From the NCBI GenBank assembly GCA_049977145.1, contig JBMFGW010000003.1, positions 1 to 64,000 on the forward strand: a stretch of 64,000 bases of DNA, read 5' to 3'. Source of the stretch: JAMDCX01 sp049977145. GTDB taxonomy: Bacteria; Planctomycetota; Phycisphaerae; WQYP01. The notes under the pieces were generated by a model that worked only from the letters and a program-made list of their open reading frames with translations, made no database searches and was not told where the DNA came from. How positions within the stretch are numbered: position 1 is the stretch's first letter; each line of letters starts with the position of its first letter. This document shows positions 42,230 to 52,069 of the stretch, in pieces. The position numbers were made by a program, and so were the translations under genes.

Positions 42230-42472
42230 ATGAAGTTTTGCTCGATACATCACCGGTGGCTTATCGCGGTTTGTCTGGCGGTCGGCCTGACCGTGCCAAC
42301 CGTGACTCGGGCGCAAATAGCCCGGGAGCATATCAGTTCAGCCATTCCCCGGATGACCGCCAAGCGCAGTTCCATTCCGGTTTATCTTATTGCCTTTATT
42401 GCACTGGCCGGGGTGGTGGCGGTAGCGATGCGCAGCGCCAATCGGGGAAAACGCCGAGGTGGCCGTGAGTAA
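42230..42472 (+). CDS. Small exported/membrane protein, unknown
   Basis: 80 residues. An N-terminal signal-like helix (RWLIAVCLAVGLTVPTVTRA) and a second hydrophobic helix (VYLIAFIALAGVVAVAMRSA), then a basic tail (RGKRRGGRE) that should stay inside. No family known to me. It is the first of three tiny exported proteins between metK and bioB. Confidence 0.6.
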   Translation: MKFCSIHHRWLIAVCLAVGLTVPTVTRAQIAREHISSAIPRMTAKRSSIPVYLIAFIALAGVVAVAMRSANRGKRRGGRE

Positions 42473-42554
42473 CCAATTTCCCGGCGGTAGCCGCTGGTTA
42501 AAATGGAATTCTGAAATTGCAGGATGATGAAGTTCGTATAGCGGAGACATTAGC

Positions 42555-42854
42555 ATGAACGGAAAAAAACTTCTCCTGATCGGTCTGCTGGTTCTTAACA
42601 TCGTTCTCGCCGGCGGCCTGCTGGCGCGCCGCGGCTGGCAAACGGCCGCCGCCCGAGCGCAAGTGGCGCGCGGTGGACATTACTTGACGGTCGCAGGGGG
42701 TGATACCGCCGGGGGTATTGTTTATGTCTACAATGTGGACAGTGGCATTTTGACCGCTAAAATTACGCCCGCGAATAATATCCCGGGCACACATTGGCTG
42801 GCCCCGTACAATGTCAGCGCGGATATCAAACGCGCCCGTATGCAGATGCGGTGA
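42555..42854 (+). CDS. Small exported protein, unknown
   Basis: 99 residues with an N-terminal anchor or signal (LLLIGLLVLNIVLAGGLLAR), then a beta-rich part (HYLTVAGGDTAGGIVYVYNV). The wording GGIVYVYN-DSGIL-A recalls short planctomycete membrane proteins with quinoprotein-like strands, but no function is known. A similar layout is shared by the next gene (YLTVAGG versus LVGGYD), so they may be related. Confidence 0.6.
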   Translation: MNGKKLLLIGLLVLNIVLAGGLLARRGWQTAAARAQVARGGHYLTVAGGDTAGGIVYVYNVDSGILTAKITPANNIPGTHWLAPYNVSADIKRARMQMR

Positions 42855-42927
42855 GGCCACGCGTTGCCGCGCGGCGACGGCGGTGTGAAAAATCCAATCA
42901 ATCTATTGATTTTCCGGAGTAACAACT

Positions 42928-43224
42928 ATGAAATCTGAAAATACCATCATCGGCTTGCTCACCGTTAGCGCCCTGTTGCTGGCGGCCTTGCTGGTCCTGC
43001 CTTCCAGAACCTCCAATATCGCCCACGCTGATGTGGTCAACACCGGCGGCGGTATTACGCTGTTGACATCTTCCATCGGATTCGGGAGCGTGGATCTGTT
43101 GAATATCATTGACAGCCGGGACGGAATCATGCTGGTTTATACGCCTGCTCCCAACGGCAACCAACTGCGGCTGGTGGGCGGTTATGATCTCAATCGGATC
43201 ATGCGTGTGCCGTCGCTACGTTAA
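42928..43224 (+). CDS. Small exported protein, unknown
   Basis: 98 residues. The N-terminal hydrophobic segment (IIGLLTVSALLLAALLVLPS) is followed by a Gly-rich, strand-forming region (VVNTGGGITLLTSSIGFGSV). It lies 73 bases after its neighbour and 54 before bioB, so the three small genes and bioB may share a transcript. CGGAGTAACAACT precedes the ATG. Confidence 0.6.
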   Translation: MKSENTIIGLLTVSALLLAALLVLPSRTSNIAHADVVNTGGGITLLTSSIGFGSVDLLNIIDSRDGIMLVYTPAPNGNQLRLVGGYDLNRIMRVPSLR

Positions 43225-43278
43225 AATTGCGGTAAACGGCGCAAATAGTTTCTTGACCTATAAGAAGAGGATGCTGTT

Positions 43279-44397
43279 GTGCTGGATTACGTTGCCAATC
43301 TCGCCCGGAATGTACTCAACGGTCATCTGCTTTCACGCGCTGAAGCGCAGGAACTTATCAGCGTTTCCGGAGAGGATATTTATGATCTTTTTTATTGGGC
43401 CAACAAAATCCGCATCCGCTTTAAAGGACCCCAGGTGCGGTTTTGTGCTATTGTGGCGGCCAAAGTCGGCGGCTGCTCGGAAGATTGTAAATTTTGCGCG
43501 CAATCCTCCCACTATCAAACCGCCATTGCCAGCCAAGGCAAACTTACCAATCAGCAGGTGCTGGAATCCGCATTCCACGCGGGCGCCGTTGGCGCGGAGA
43601 GTTTTGGCATTGTGAATAGTGGGCGCGGGCCGACCCGCTCGGAACTGGAAAATTGGCTTGCACCACTGTTAAGAAAGATTGCGGCAAGCGGTAAAACGCG
43701 GGCTTGCGCCACATTGGGCGCACTGACGCCGGAGACGGCCGATTTCCTTTACGCCAACGGCGTAAGACGAATTAACCATAATCTGGAAACCGGTGAGCGG
43801 TTTTATCCGGAAATTATTTCCACCCATCCATATTCGGAACGCTTGCGCACACTGTACGCGGCCAAGGCCGCGGGATTGTCATTGTGCTCCGGCGGTATAT
43901 TCGGCATGGGGGAACAGTGGGAGGATCGCCTGGATATGGTCTTCACCCTGCGGGATATCGGCGTGGATGTCATGCCCGTTAATTTCCTCAATGCCATCGC
44001 CGGCACGCCGCTGGAAAGTCAACCCAAAGTCGCCCCCATGGAATGTCTCAAAATTATCAGTATCTGCCGCTTTATTTTCCCGACTGTGGAATTGAAAGTG
44101 GCCGGGGGGCGGGAAGCGTCTTTGCGCGATCTGCAAAGCTGGATATTTTTCGCCGGGGCGGATAGCACGATGATCGGCAATTATTTAACCACCTATGGCC
44201 GCAGCCCCGAGCTGGATCATCAGATGGTGCATGATTTGGGATTGCAATGGCGCGGCTATGAACTTGGTCCGGTTGAACCGAGCAGTCCGGAACCGAAAAT
44301 TTCGCGCGTCAGCCATACGGGGCGCTATAACATTCCCATTATGTATGAAGGGGATGTGGTGCTGAACTCCACCACGGCGGCGACAGTGCTGACCTGA
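43279..44397 (+). CDS. bioB: Biotin synthase
   Basis: 372 residues from a GTG start at 43279 (AGAGGATG upstream). Radical-SAM enzyme: the 4Fe-4S motif is in GGCSEDCKFCAQSSHY (CxxxCxxC), with YNHNLET-like wording as INHNLETGERFY and the later 2Fe-2S ligand region (CSGGIFGMGE). It inserts sulfur into dethiobiotin, the last step of biotin synthesis. SAM for it comes from the MetK encoded nearby. The C-terminus is ~30 residues longer than in E. coli. Confidence 0.94.
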   Translation: MLDYVANLARNVLNGHLLSRAEAQELISVSGEDIYDLFYWANKIRIRFKGPQVRFCAIVAAKVGGCSEDCKFCAQSSHYQTAIASQGKLTNQQVLESAFHAGAVGAESFGIVNSGRGPTRSELENWLAPLLRKIAASGKTRACATLGALTPETADFLYANGVRRINHNLETGERFYPEIISTHPYSERLRTLYAAKAAGLSLCSGGIFGMGEQWEDRLDMVFTLRDIGVDVMPVNFLNAIAGTPLESQPKVAPMECLKIISICRFIFPTVELKVAGGREASLRDLQSWIFFAGADSTMIGNYLTTYGRSPELDHQMVHDLGLQWRGYELGPVEPSSPEPKISRVSHTGRYNIPIMYEGDVVLNSTTAATVLT

Positions 44398-44539
44398 TCC
44401 ACTGCTCTCTGACCGCGCCAAATGTTGCCGGCCCGGTGACCAGATGTTCGGTGGAAACATACAGCCACCGGCGATGCCGGTGATGGAACTCCGCCGCAAG
44501 ACCTTGGATGGGCGCTGATTTCAAGTTGTAAGGTGTTTA

Positions 44540-45598
44540 ATGTCACTGGTTCGAGACAATATCGTGAATATGACGGGATATGTTCCAGGCGAACAGCCCG
44601 ACGATGGTTCCGTGATCAAACTTAACACCAATGAAAATCCTTATCCCCCCTCACCGCGCGTGCTCGAGGCGGTACATACCATAACCGCGGAACAATTGCG
44701 ACGTTATCCCAGCCCCGACGCACGGTCTTTCCGCCAAGCCGCCGCGTCCGTGCATGGCATAACACCAGACATGATTCTGTGCACCAACGGCGGCGATGAA
44801 TTGCTGTCGCTGGTTTTTCGCGCTTGTGTGGGCGATGGGGATAAGGTGGCGTTTTTAGACCCCAGCTATTCGTTGTATCCGGTATTGGCCACGATGCAGG
44901 CTGCGAAAAAACAGATTCTTTCATATCGCATCAACGGTGATAAGTGGGAATTTCCCAAGCAGATTTTCCAACTTGACGCCAGACTTCTGTTGATCGTCAA
45001 TCCCAACGCGCCCTCGGGCACACAGACTGATAAAGCTACTCTGGCCCGCGTTATCCAAGCCTTTCCCGGAGTGGTGCTGGTGGATGAGGCGTATGTTGAT
45101 TTTGCCCCCGGCACTGCTTTGTCACTGGTGCGGGACCAGGCCAATGTGATTCTGCTGCGCAGCATGTCCAAGGGATATGGTTTGGCGGGCATGCGATTTG
45201 GTTATGGCATTGCCCAGGCATCACTATTGGCCGAATTGTACAAAGTGCGCGACAGCTATCCCTGTGATGCCGTCGCCATCGCCGCCGCCACGGCCGCGAT
45301 CATGGATCAGGCTTATGCCTCCAGCACCTGGGAAAAAGTAAAAAGCGAACGCACTGTGGTTTCCGCGGCGCTGCGGAATCTGGGATTTACGTTACCGGAG
45401 AGCCACAGCAATTTTGTTCTCGCCCAAGTTCCGCCGGGCGCGAATGCTGGTGAGTTATATCAGCGGCTTAAAGCGGCCCATATTCTGGTGCGGTACTTCA
45501 ATGTTCCGGGATTAACGGATAAACTGCGCATTACCATCGGCACGACAGCGCAGAACGCTGCGTTATTGGCGACTCTGAAAAAATTGTTGGTGCGGTGA
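44540..45598 (+). CDS. hisC: Histidinol-phosphate aminotransferase
   Basis: 352 residues, class I/II PLP aminotransferase. Typical HisC wording: IKLNTNENPYPPSPRVLEAV, RRYPSPDA, NGGDELLSLVFRACVGDGDK, NPNAPSGT, VDEAYVDFAPG, and the PLP lysine in LLRSMSKGYGLAGMRFGYGI. It makes L-histidinol phosphate. hisB follows 84 bases downstream in the same direction, so the two form a partial histidine operon. A hairpin CACCGGC-GAT-GCCGGTG (44466-44482) lies in the gap before it. Confidence 0.93.
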   Translation: MSLVRDNIVNMTGYVPGEQPDDGSVIKLNTNENPYPPSPRVLEAVHTITAEQLRRYPSPDARSFRQAAASVHGITPDMILCTNGGDELLSLVFRACVGDGDKVAFLDPSYSLYPVLATMQAAKKQILSYRINGDKWEFPKQIFQLDARLLLIVNPNAPSGTQTDKATLARVIQAFPGVVLVDEAYVDFAPGTALSLVRDQANVILLRSMSKGYGLAGMRFGYGIAQASLLAELYKVRDSYPCDAVAIAAATAAIMDQAYASSTWEKVKSERTVVSAALRNLGFTLPESHSNFVLAQVPPGANAGELYQRLKAAHILVRYFNVPGLTDKLRITIGTTAQNAALLATLKKLLVR

Positions 45599-45682
45599 TG
45601 TGGCGGAAGAGCGGCGGGGTTCCCGGAGCTCCGTCAGGATAGTGTGGTGCGGAAGCAGCACCTGACCAATATCGGAGTTAAT

Positions 45683-46306
45683 ATGACGACACCTGATACA
45701 CTGCGGAATAACAAAAACACATCCCGCATGAAAGAAATCATCCGCCAGACACGGGAAACACAAATTAGCATGTCACTGAACCTGGATGGTTCGGGAACCA
45801 GTAGTATTGCTACCGGTGTCGGTTTTTTTGATCACATGCTGGATCATCTGGCGCGACACGGCATGTTGGACCTGAAAGTCCAGGCCACCGGTGATCTGCA
45901 CATTGACTCCCATCACACCGTGGAAGATGTTTCGCTGGTGTTAGGATCAGCGCTCCAACAGGCGCTAGGTGATAAGCGCGGCATCTACCGTTATGGCTGG
46001 GCCAGTGTGCCGATGGAAGATACGCTGGCCAATGTAGCTCTGGATTTATCAGGCCGGCCCGCATTTGTTTTCAATGCCCGGTTTCCGACCCCAAAAATAG
46101 GTGAATTTGATGTGGAATTGGTGCCTGAATCCTTGCGGTCTTTGGCGAACACCGCCGGTATGAACCTGCACATCAATGTGCCATACGGCACCAACAGCCA
46201 CCATATTGCCGAGGCGATTTTCAAAGCCTTGGCCAAATCCCTGCGGCAAGCGGTGGCGATAGACCCACGATCACATGATATTCCCAGCACCAAGGGTGTA
46301 TTATGA
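45683..46306 (+). CDS. hisB: Imidazoleglycerol-phosphate dehydratase
   Basis: 207 residues from the ATG at 45683 (CGGAGTTAAT directly upstream; an ATG at 45644 is less likely). Both manganese-site motifs of the family are present: FFDHMLDHLARHG and DSHHTVEDVSLVLG, then NSHHIAEAIFKALAKSLRQA. Single-function type, without the phosphatase domain found in E. coli. It catalyses the sixth step of histidine synthesis. Confidence 0.95.
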   Translation: MTTPDTLRNNKNTSRMKEIIRQTRETQISMSLNLDGSGTSSIATGVGFFDHMLDHLARHGMLDLKVQATGDLHIDSHHTVEDVSLVLGSALQQALGDKRGIYRYGWASVPMEDTLANVALDLSGRPAFVFNARFPTPKIGEFDVELVPESLRSLANTAGMNLHINVPYGTNSHHIAEAIFKALAKSLRQAVAIDPRSHDIPSTKGVL

Positions 46307-46353
46307 AATTCGATACTGGCGGGCACCGCTTGACATACACATTCAGGCTTCGA

Positions 46354-46367
46354 TAACCGTTCACGGC
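46354..46367 (+). repeat. Isolated TIR-like end (TAACCGTTCACGG)
   Basis: TAACCGTTCACGGC, matching 13 bases of the TIR element ends. No inverted partner follows before the tgt gene at 46510. The region downstream shows a TATACT box near 46495. Probably a solo end or decayed copy. Confidence 0.5.
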
Positions 46368-46509
46368 TTTTCGGACGGCCAACACCTTCATTTTTGCCGC
46401 AGGCCCGGGCAGGGTTGACGAGTCCCTTTCTCATAAAGACTCCATGCTAATATCACTTTCGTCGTGTCTTGCACCACGGAATCGCTGATTCCCGTTATAC
46501 TTTTTCGCC

Positions 46510-47625
46510 ATGACCTTGAACTTTGAAATTCTGGCCAAAGACTCCACCACCCAGGCCCGCCTGGGCCGGATACATACGGCCCATGGCAGCTTTGACACTC
46601 CGGCATTTATGGCGGTCGGAACCCGCGGTACGGTCAAAGGGCTTACCCCGGATATGCTGCGCCAGGTCGGCTGCCAGATAATTTTGAGCAATACCTATCA
46701 TCTGATGTTACGCCCTGGATCAGCGGTGGTGCGCGATTTGGGCGGGTTGCAGAAATTTTCCGGATTTAATGGCCCCATGCTTACCGATTCCGGCGGATTT
46801 CAGGTTTTTTCCCTGTCTGAGCTGCGACAATTTGATCGTGATCATGTGGTGTTCAAATCTCATATTGATGGAACCACCGTTCAGCTGGGGCCGGTGGAAT
46901 CTATGAAAATACAGCATGAACTGGGCGCTGATATTGCCATGGCTTTTGATGATTGCCCACCTGCGGATTGCCTGCCGGATCGCCTGGCGCAGGCTATGGA
47001 CCGGACCATTCGCTGGGCAGGTGTATGCCGGGAGGAACATGAAAAACTTGATCCGAAAAAAAAACAGGCCTTGTTCGGCATTGTGCAGGGTGGAACGAAT
47101 TCAGAAGAGCGCCGGCGTTGCGCGGAGGCCTTGATCGCCATGGATTTTGACGGCTACGCCCTGGGCGGTCTGGCGGTGGGGGAAGGGCATGAACGAATGA
47201 TCGCAACCATTGACCATACCGCACCACTGTTGCCGGAGAATCGCCCACGTTATCTTATGGGTGTCGGGTACCCTGTGGATATTTTGGAAGCGGTCAAACG
47301 CGGAGTGGATATGTTTGATTGCGTATTGCCTACACGTAATGGCCGCAATGCCGTAGCTTTTACCTCCGCAGGACCGATCCGTCTGCGTAATAGTCAATAT
47401 ATCCGTGATAATGGCCCATTGGACGCTTTATGCGATTGTGTTTGTTGCCACCAATTCTCCCGTGGCTACCTCCGGCATTTATTCGCGGTTGGGGAAATGC
47501 TCGGCCCTGTGCTAATCTCCTTACACAATCTGCGATTCTTCCAGCGGTGGATGCTGGACATTCGACAGGCGATACGCGACAATCACGTATCTATGCTCGC
47601 TGCGCCGGGCGCGGCGGAGCACTAA
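46510..47625 (+). CDS. tgt: Queuine tRNA-ribosyltransferase (bacterial Tgt)
   Basis: 371 residues. Core motifs: FMAVGTRGTVKGLTPDMLRQ, MLTDSGGFQVFSLSELRQFD with the general-base Asp, LFGIVQGG, DCVLPTRNGRNAVAF with the nucleophile Asp, and the zinc site CDCVCCHQFSRGYLRHLF. It swaps guanine 34 for preQ1 in queuosine tRNAs. It is followed after 23 bases by yajC and secDF, the same tgt-yajC-secD-secF order seen in many bacteria. Confidence 0.96.
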   Translation: MTLNFEILAKDSTTQARLGRIHTAHGSFDTPAFMAVGTRGTVKGLTPDMLRQVGCQIILSNTYHLMLRPGSAVVRDLGGLQKFSGFNGPMLTDSGGFQVFSLSELRQFDRDHVVFKSHIDGTTVQLGPVESMKIQHELGADIAMAFDDCPPADCLPDRLAQAMDRTIRWAGVCREEHEKLDPKKKQALFGIVQGGTNSEERRRCAEALIAMDFDGYALGGLAVGEGHERMIATIDHTAPLLPENRPRYLMGVGYPVDILEAVKRGVDMFDCVLPTRNGRNAVAFTSAGPIRLRNSQYIRDNGPLDALCDCVCCHQFSRGYLRHLFAVGEMLGPVLISLHNLRFFQRWMLDIRQAIRDNHVSMLAAPGAAEH

Positions 47626-47648
47626 TGTAGAAGTTAGGAGTTTATTTC

Positions 47649-48197
47649 ATGAAACCAAGGGTTGTTGCAAGTTTCTTCGGCTCGCTATGCCTGGTTATGG
47701 CGCTGCTGGCTAATGCGTCGTCGGCAATAGCCGCAAACCAACCAGCTATTGCCACGGCCAAACCCGCATTGAGTTCCGCCGCCGCGCCGGCGGCCGTACC
47801 AGCCCCCACCGCCGCCCCAACGGCGTCCGCCAAGACCGTTCCATCAACAGTCCACTCGAAATCCGGCACTGCCGCCAGCCAGCCAACCGCGCCCTCCGGG
47901 TCAATGGCCCAAGCCATTTTCGGAATGTGGCCGCTAGCGCTGATGCTGATCGTCATTTTCTTTTTTATGAGTTCAGGCCGCAAACGGGAACAGAAAAAGC
48001 GTGATCAGATGTACAGTGCCTTGAAGCGCGGTTCGCGCGTGGTGACGGCGGGCGGGCTGATCGCCTCCGTGGTTGAGGTGCGGGATGAGGAGGTGGTACT
48101 GAAAGTCGATGAGGCCAATAATATCAAAGAGCGCTACACGAAATCAGCCATTATCAAGGTACTTGATGAGGGTGATGCGGCGCCGGATAAAAAATAA
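47649..48197 (+). CDS. yajC: Preprotein translocase accessory subunit YajC
   Basis: 182 residues, longer than the ~110 typical. An N-terminal signal-like segment and an Ala/Pro/Thr-rich stretch (residues 30-90) precede the single YajC helix (GMWPLALMLIVIFFFMSSGR) and the conserved cytoplasmic domain (KREQKKRDQMYSALKRGSRV, VTAGGLIASV). YajC joins SecDF at the Sec translocon. The start is backed by AGTTAGGAG. The extended N-terminus is odd but fits other planctomycete membrane proteins. Confidence 0.92.
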   Translation: MKPRVVASFFGSLCLVMALLANASSAIAANQPAIATAKPALSSAAAPAAVPAPTAAPTASAKTVPSTVHSKSGTAASQPTAPSGSMAQAIFGMWPLALMLIVIFFFMSSGRKREQKKRDQMYSALKRGSRVVTAGGLIASVVEVRDEEVVLKVDEANNIKERYTKSAIIKVLDEGDAAPDKK

Positions 48198-48278
48198 TCG
48201 GAATCTGGCGCAGTCCCGGCCAAGCCGGGTGCTATTTAGGGCGGCCCGGAATGGCGGGCGGAGAATTCTGGAAACATC

Positions 48279-51200
48279 ATGAAATCCAATCTACTTTCCC
48301 GTTTTATTTTGATCTTTGGCGCTATCGTCTTGGCGCTGTTTTGCATTTTTTCCAACGGCATTAAGGGCGGTATTGATTTATCCGGCGGCACCGATCTGAT
48401 TTATCAGTTGGATGTGCCACCGGGATACAAGGGGGATCCGAATGTTCTGGCCCAGCAGGTGATCTCCGTTTTACGCCGCCGCGTCGATCCGGGGAATGTG
48501 CATAATTTAGTCTGGCGCGTTCTGGCCGGCGAACGCATTGAAATTCAGATGCCGCTGGCCAGCAGCGCCTCGCGGCAGGCCCAAAGCCATTATCAGAAAC
48601 TGGTGGATAAACTCCTGGCGGATAATGTCATGCCGTCGCAAATTGACGCGGCGATGGCATTACCCGCCACTGCGCGGCAGGAACAAATTAAAGTCCTGGC
48701 CCAGGCCAATCCGGCGCGTTTGGCGTTGTTGGAAAAACTGGCACAACGCTATAAGGCTTTGGCCGCCGCCAGAAAAATCGCCGCCCAATACCTTAATGAT
48801 CCCCAAAATATGCCCGCGCATGATATTGCGCTATTAAACCATACCACCACCGTTTATCAAAACACGCTGCAAAAGATTTTGGCATTTAATGTCAATGTGC
48901 AGCATCTGGCGAATCTGCTGGCGTCCACCTATGGTCGAAAAAATCCCCAGGCGCAGGCGGCGCTGGTGGATTTGCTGCAGCGGCACTCGGATCGTGCTGC
49001 ATTAATTCGCCAAATTCAAGCGGCCTACGCGCAGGTACGGCAACACAGCGCCGGATTGGATAGTCCGGCGGAATTGGAGCGCATGTTGCGCGGGGCCGGC
49101 GTTTTGGATTTTCGTATCACCGTAAGCCCGCAAAATGCCGATGCGCAACGCGCCCTGGCGCAGTTGGCCACCAAAGGGCCGCACAACGGTTACACCCCAC
49201 CGGGCACCGCCTGGTTTGAAGTGGACCCACGCGATGGGACGGATATTCTGCGGTCGCGCGAGTTGTATGTCGTAGGCCAATATGAAGGCCAGCATTACAT
49301 CCTTTTGTATACCAACACCGCCCGCGCGCTGACGCATGGCACCAGTCGGGCGCACTGGCAGGTTAACAATGCCCGGCTGCAAACCGATCCGCAAACCGGT
49401 GGATTGGCGGTGGGCTTTAATCTTGACGCCATCGGCGCGGATTATATGCGGCAGCTTACCAGCCATAACATTCATCGCGACATGGCCATTTTATTGGATA
49501 ATAAGGCCATCACCGCACCGACAATTCAAAGCACGATCGCCGGTTCCGGACAAATCACGCTGGGAATGCCATCAGCGCGTAATCCGGCCAAGGATATTGA
49601 AAAAGAGGGGCAGTTGCTGGTGCAGACGCTTAACGCCGGATCACTGCCCGCCACATTGCAATCGCAACCTATTTCCGTGCAGACCATTGGGGCCACACTG
49701 GGAGCGGACAACCTTAAGGCCGGTCTGCGCAGTGCGGTCATTGCCGTAATCGTGGTGCTGGGCTTCATGTTCGTCTATTACACCATTACCGGCTTGTTCG
49801 CCGATGTCGCCTTGATGCTCAACTTGCTTCTGACGCTGGGGGTCATGGCGCTGCTGCACGCCACCTTCACGCTGCCGGGTATTGCCGGCGTGGTCTTGAC
49901 CCTGGGCATGGCGGTGGACGCCAACATCCTTATCAATGAGCGCATTCGTGAAGAAATACATAAAGGAGCATCGCTGTGGCTGGCGGTCAAGCAAGGCTAT
50001 GACAAGGTGTTTTGGACGATCTTTGACGCCAATTTAACCACCTCCATGACCAGTATCGTGCTGATATTCATGGGGTCGGAAGATGTCAAAGGCTTCGGCA
50101 TCACTTTATTAATCGGCTTGGCGGTGCACATGTTCACCGCGCTATTTGTCACCCGCACCCTGATGATCGCGGCGATCCGCGCCGGGGTTATGCGGAAAAT
50201 TGAAGACCTGTCCATCCAGGAGTATTTCCGGGATCTCTTCACTTTCACCTGGCTTAAAGGCCGCTGGCCGTTCATGCGGGTTTTCACCGTTGCTAATTTT
50301 GACTGGATCGGCAAGCGGCATATATTCTGGGTGGTATCGGGCGTGATTATGATCGCCGGGATTATTACCTTTGTGGCCCGGGGAAATAAGAAATATGACA
50401 CCGAATTCAATGGCGGCACCCAAGTGACGCTGCAATTGCGCCCGGGCAAGGAATTATCCGTCGGTGAAGTGCGCCGGCGCATTGCCCAGCTCGGACGACA
50501 GGACCTCAATTTGAAGGCGCTGCGCCACGCCACGGTCTATTCCGTCGGTACGCATCATAATCAGTTTGTTATTATTACCAGCATTGTCAATCCGCCGGCG
50601 AACAAGATGGTCCATGCCACGGCTGCGGCGGCAACGGCCGCCGCGCCGGTGCAGCAGCTCACGCGCGCTCTGGAAGCGAAATTTTCCGATGTGATCAAAG
50701 TGACCCGACGGCTGACATTTTTACATGTCAATGTCAAATCGCGGCATATTCAAGATTTGTTGGATGATGGTGCGGTCATGCCCATTACCCATGCCAACTT
50801 AACCAACATGGGGCCTGGTTTGCCGAATGTGGATATTGGAGATTTCCGCGGTGGCGTGGCGATTTTCCTCCGGCATATCAGCCCGGCACAAAGTCCTGCG
50901 GAAATCGCATCGCGTATTCGCGCCATGAGCCAGGAGCCGGATTTTGCTTCCCTGCAATACCGGCCTTTCCGCGTGATCACTCTGCAATATGCTCCCGCGG
51001 CACCGGGCAAAAAACCTGCCGCCACGGACGCCGTGGTGGTCGCCACCGATCCCAGCCTGTTGTATAAGGCGGACAATACGGGCTTGGTTTCGCAATGGAA
51101 ATCCCAGGTGGCCGCCCCGGAATGGCGGATCGTCCGCACCGCCCTGACCACTTCCGGTGGCCTGGCCGGTGTTACCAGCTTCGCGCCACAGGTCGCCAGC

Positions 51201-51800
51201 GAGGCCCGGCTTAACGCCGTGATGTCCGTGTTGGTTTCACTGTTCCTGATTGTGGCGTATGTGTGGATCAGGTTTGGCGGCATCCGCTATGGATTTGGCG
51301 TCATATTCTCTCTGGTGCATGACGCCATTGTGGCTGTGGCCGCAACGGTTTTAGCCGTGTACATCCATCGCACCGGAATCGGGAATGCCCTGCTGGTGGA
51401 TAATTTCAAAATTAACATGACGATGATCGCCGCGTATCTGACGATTATTGGGTACAGTGTCAATGACACCATCGTTATTTTTGACCGGGTACGTGAAAAC
51501 CGGGGGCGTTCGCATCAGCCGTTGACCACGAAATTGGTTAATGATTCCATCAATCAATGTTTTGGCCGGACGATCTGGACCACTTTTACGGTATTTTCCG
51601 TAGTGTTAATTTTGTATATCTGGGGTGGTCAGGGCATTCATGGCTTCGCGTATGCCATGCTTGTGGGTGTAATTACCGGTGCGTACAGTACGTTGGCCAT
51701 CGCTTCCCCCATGCTGTTGCACATGAAAGAGGTTGCGGTGAAGAAACCGGAACCTGAAAATCCCTACAAGGGGACCAAGGAATTAGGAGTTGGGAGCTAA
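48279..51800 (+). CDS. secDF: Fused SecD-SecF protein-export protein
   Basis: 1173 residues. SecD half at 1-660: GGIDLSGGTDLIYQLD, a large periplasmic region with a helical insert (about residues 95-260), and membrane motif LTLGMAVDANILINERIREE. SecF half at about 670-1173: KYDTEFNGGTQVTLQL, then IIGYSVNDTIVIFDRVRENR. Twelve membrane helices expected. It uses proton motive force to pull proteins out on the far side of SecYEG. The fusion is found in several phyla; both periplasmic regions are long here. It ends the tgt-yajC-secDF operon. Confidence 0.95.
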   Translation: MKSNLLSRFILIFGAIVLALFCIFSNGIKGGIDLSGGTDLIYQLDVPPGYKGDPNVLAQQVISVLRRRVDPGNVHNLVWRVLAGERIEIQMPLASSASRQAQSHYQKLVDKLLADNVMPSQIDAAMALPATARQEQIKVLAQANPARLALLEKLAQRYKALAAARKIAAQYLNDPQNMPAHDIALLNHTTTVYQNTLQKILAFNVNVQHLANLLASTYGRKNPQAQAALVDLLQRHSDRAALIRQIQAAYAQVRQHSAGLDSPAELERMLRGAGVLDFRITVSPQNADAQRALAQLATKGPHNGYTPPGTAWFEVDPRDGTDILRSRELYVVGQYEGQHYILLYTNTARALTHGTSRAHWQVNNARLQTDPQTGGLAVGFNLDAIGADYMRQLTSHNIHRDMAILLDNKAITAPTIQSTIAGSGQITLGMPSARNPAKDIEKEGQLLVQTLNAGSLPATLQSQPISVQTIGATLGADNLKAGLRSAVIAVIVVLGFMFVYYTITGLFADVALMLNLLLTLGVMALLHATFTLPGIAGVVLTLGMAVDANILINERIREEIHKGASLWLAVKQGYDKVFWTIFDANLTTSMTSIVLIFMGSEDVKGFGITLLIGLAVHMFTALFVTRTLMIAAIRAGVMRKIEDLSIQEYFRDLFTFTWLKGRWPFMRVFTVANFDWIGKRHIFWVVSGVIMIAGIITFVARGNKKYDTEFNGGTQVTLQLRPGKELSVGEVRRRIAQLGRQDLNLKALRHATVYSVGTHHNQFVIITSIVNPPANKMVHATAAAATAAAPVQQLTRALEAKFSDVIKVTRRLTFLHVNVKSRHIQDLLDDGAVMPITHANLTNMGPGLPNVDIGDFRGGVAIFLRHISPAQSPAEIASRIRAMSQEPDFASLQYRPFRVITLQYAPAAPGKKPAATDAVVVATDPSLLYKADNTGLVSQWKSQVAAPEWRIVRTALTTSGGLAGVTSFAPQVASEARLNAVMSVLVSLFLIVAYVWIRFGGIRYGFGVIFSLVHDAIVAVAATVLAVYIHRTGIGNALLVDNFKINMTMIAAYLTIIGYSVNDTIVIFDRVRENRGRSHQPLTTKLVNDSINQCFGRTIWTTFTVFSVVLILYIWGGQGIHGFAYAMLVGVITGAYSTLAIASPMLLHMKEVAVKKPEPENPYKGTKELGVGS

Positions 51801-52069
51801 CCAAACTCTCCCCTGTGAGGCGCGAAAGTCCTTGATTTACGCCCTTGCGGCAGTAAGGCACTTGCTACATACAGCCCGGCACCCAAGCGGGCGGCTGGGT
51901 GAAGAGTTCCAGTAACCCCAGTTCACTGAGAACAACATCGAGTTCTTTAGGCCGGAGTTTTGGCAATAAAATACGTTAACTCCTTGTGAAATAATGACTT
52001 ATATCAATTTTCGATTTCCCGGCACTGAAACCAGACCCCTCAAAAATAAAGGAAATTTTCACTATTTAC
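51801..52069. other. Intergenic region after secDF
   Basis: No gene seen. An imperfect GC-rich hairpin (GCCCG-N9-CGGGC, about 51870-51890) could mark the end of the secDF transcript. The right part is AT-rich and leads into the prepilin remnant. Confidence 0.4.

Noticed and set aside
44466..44482. Perfect CACCGGC-GAT-GCCGGTG hairpin between bioB and hisC as a terminator
   Set aside because: No T-run follows, so an intrinsic terminator is not supported; left as a structural note under hisC.
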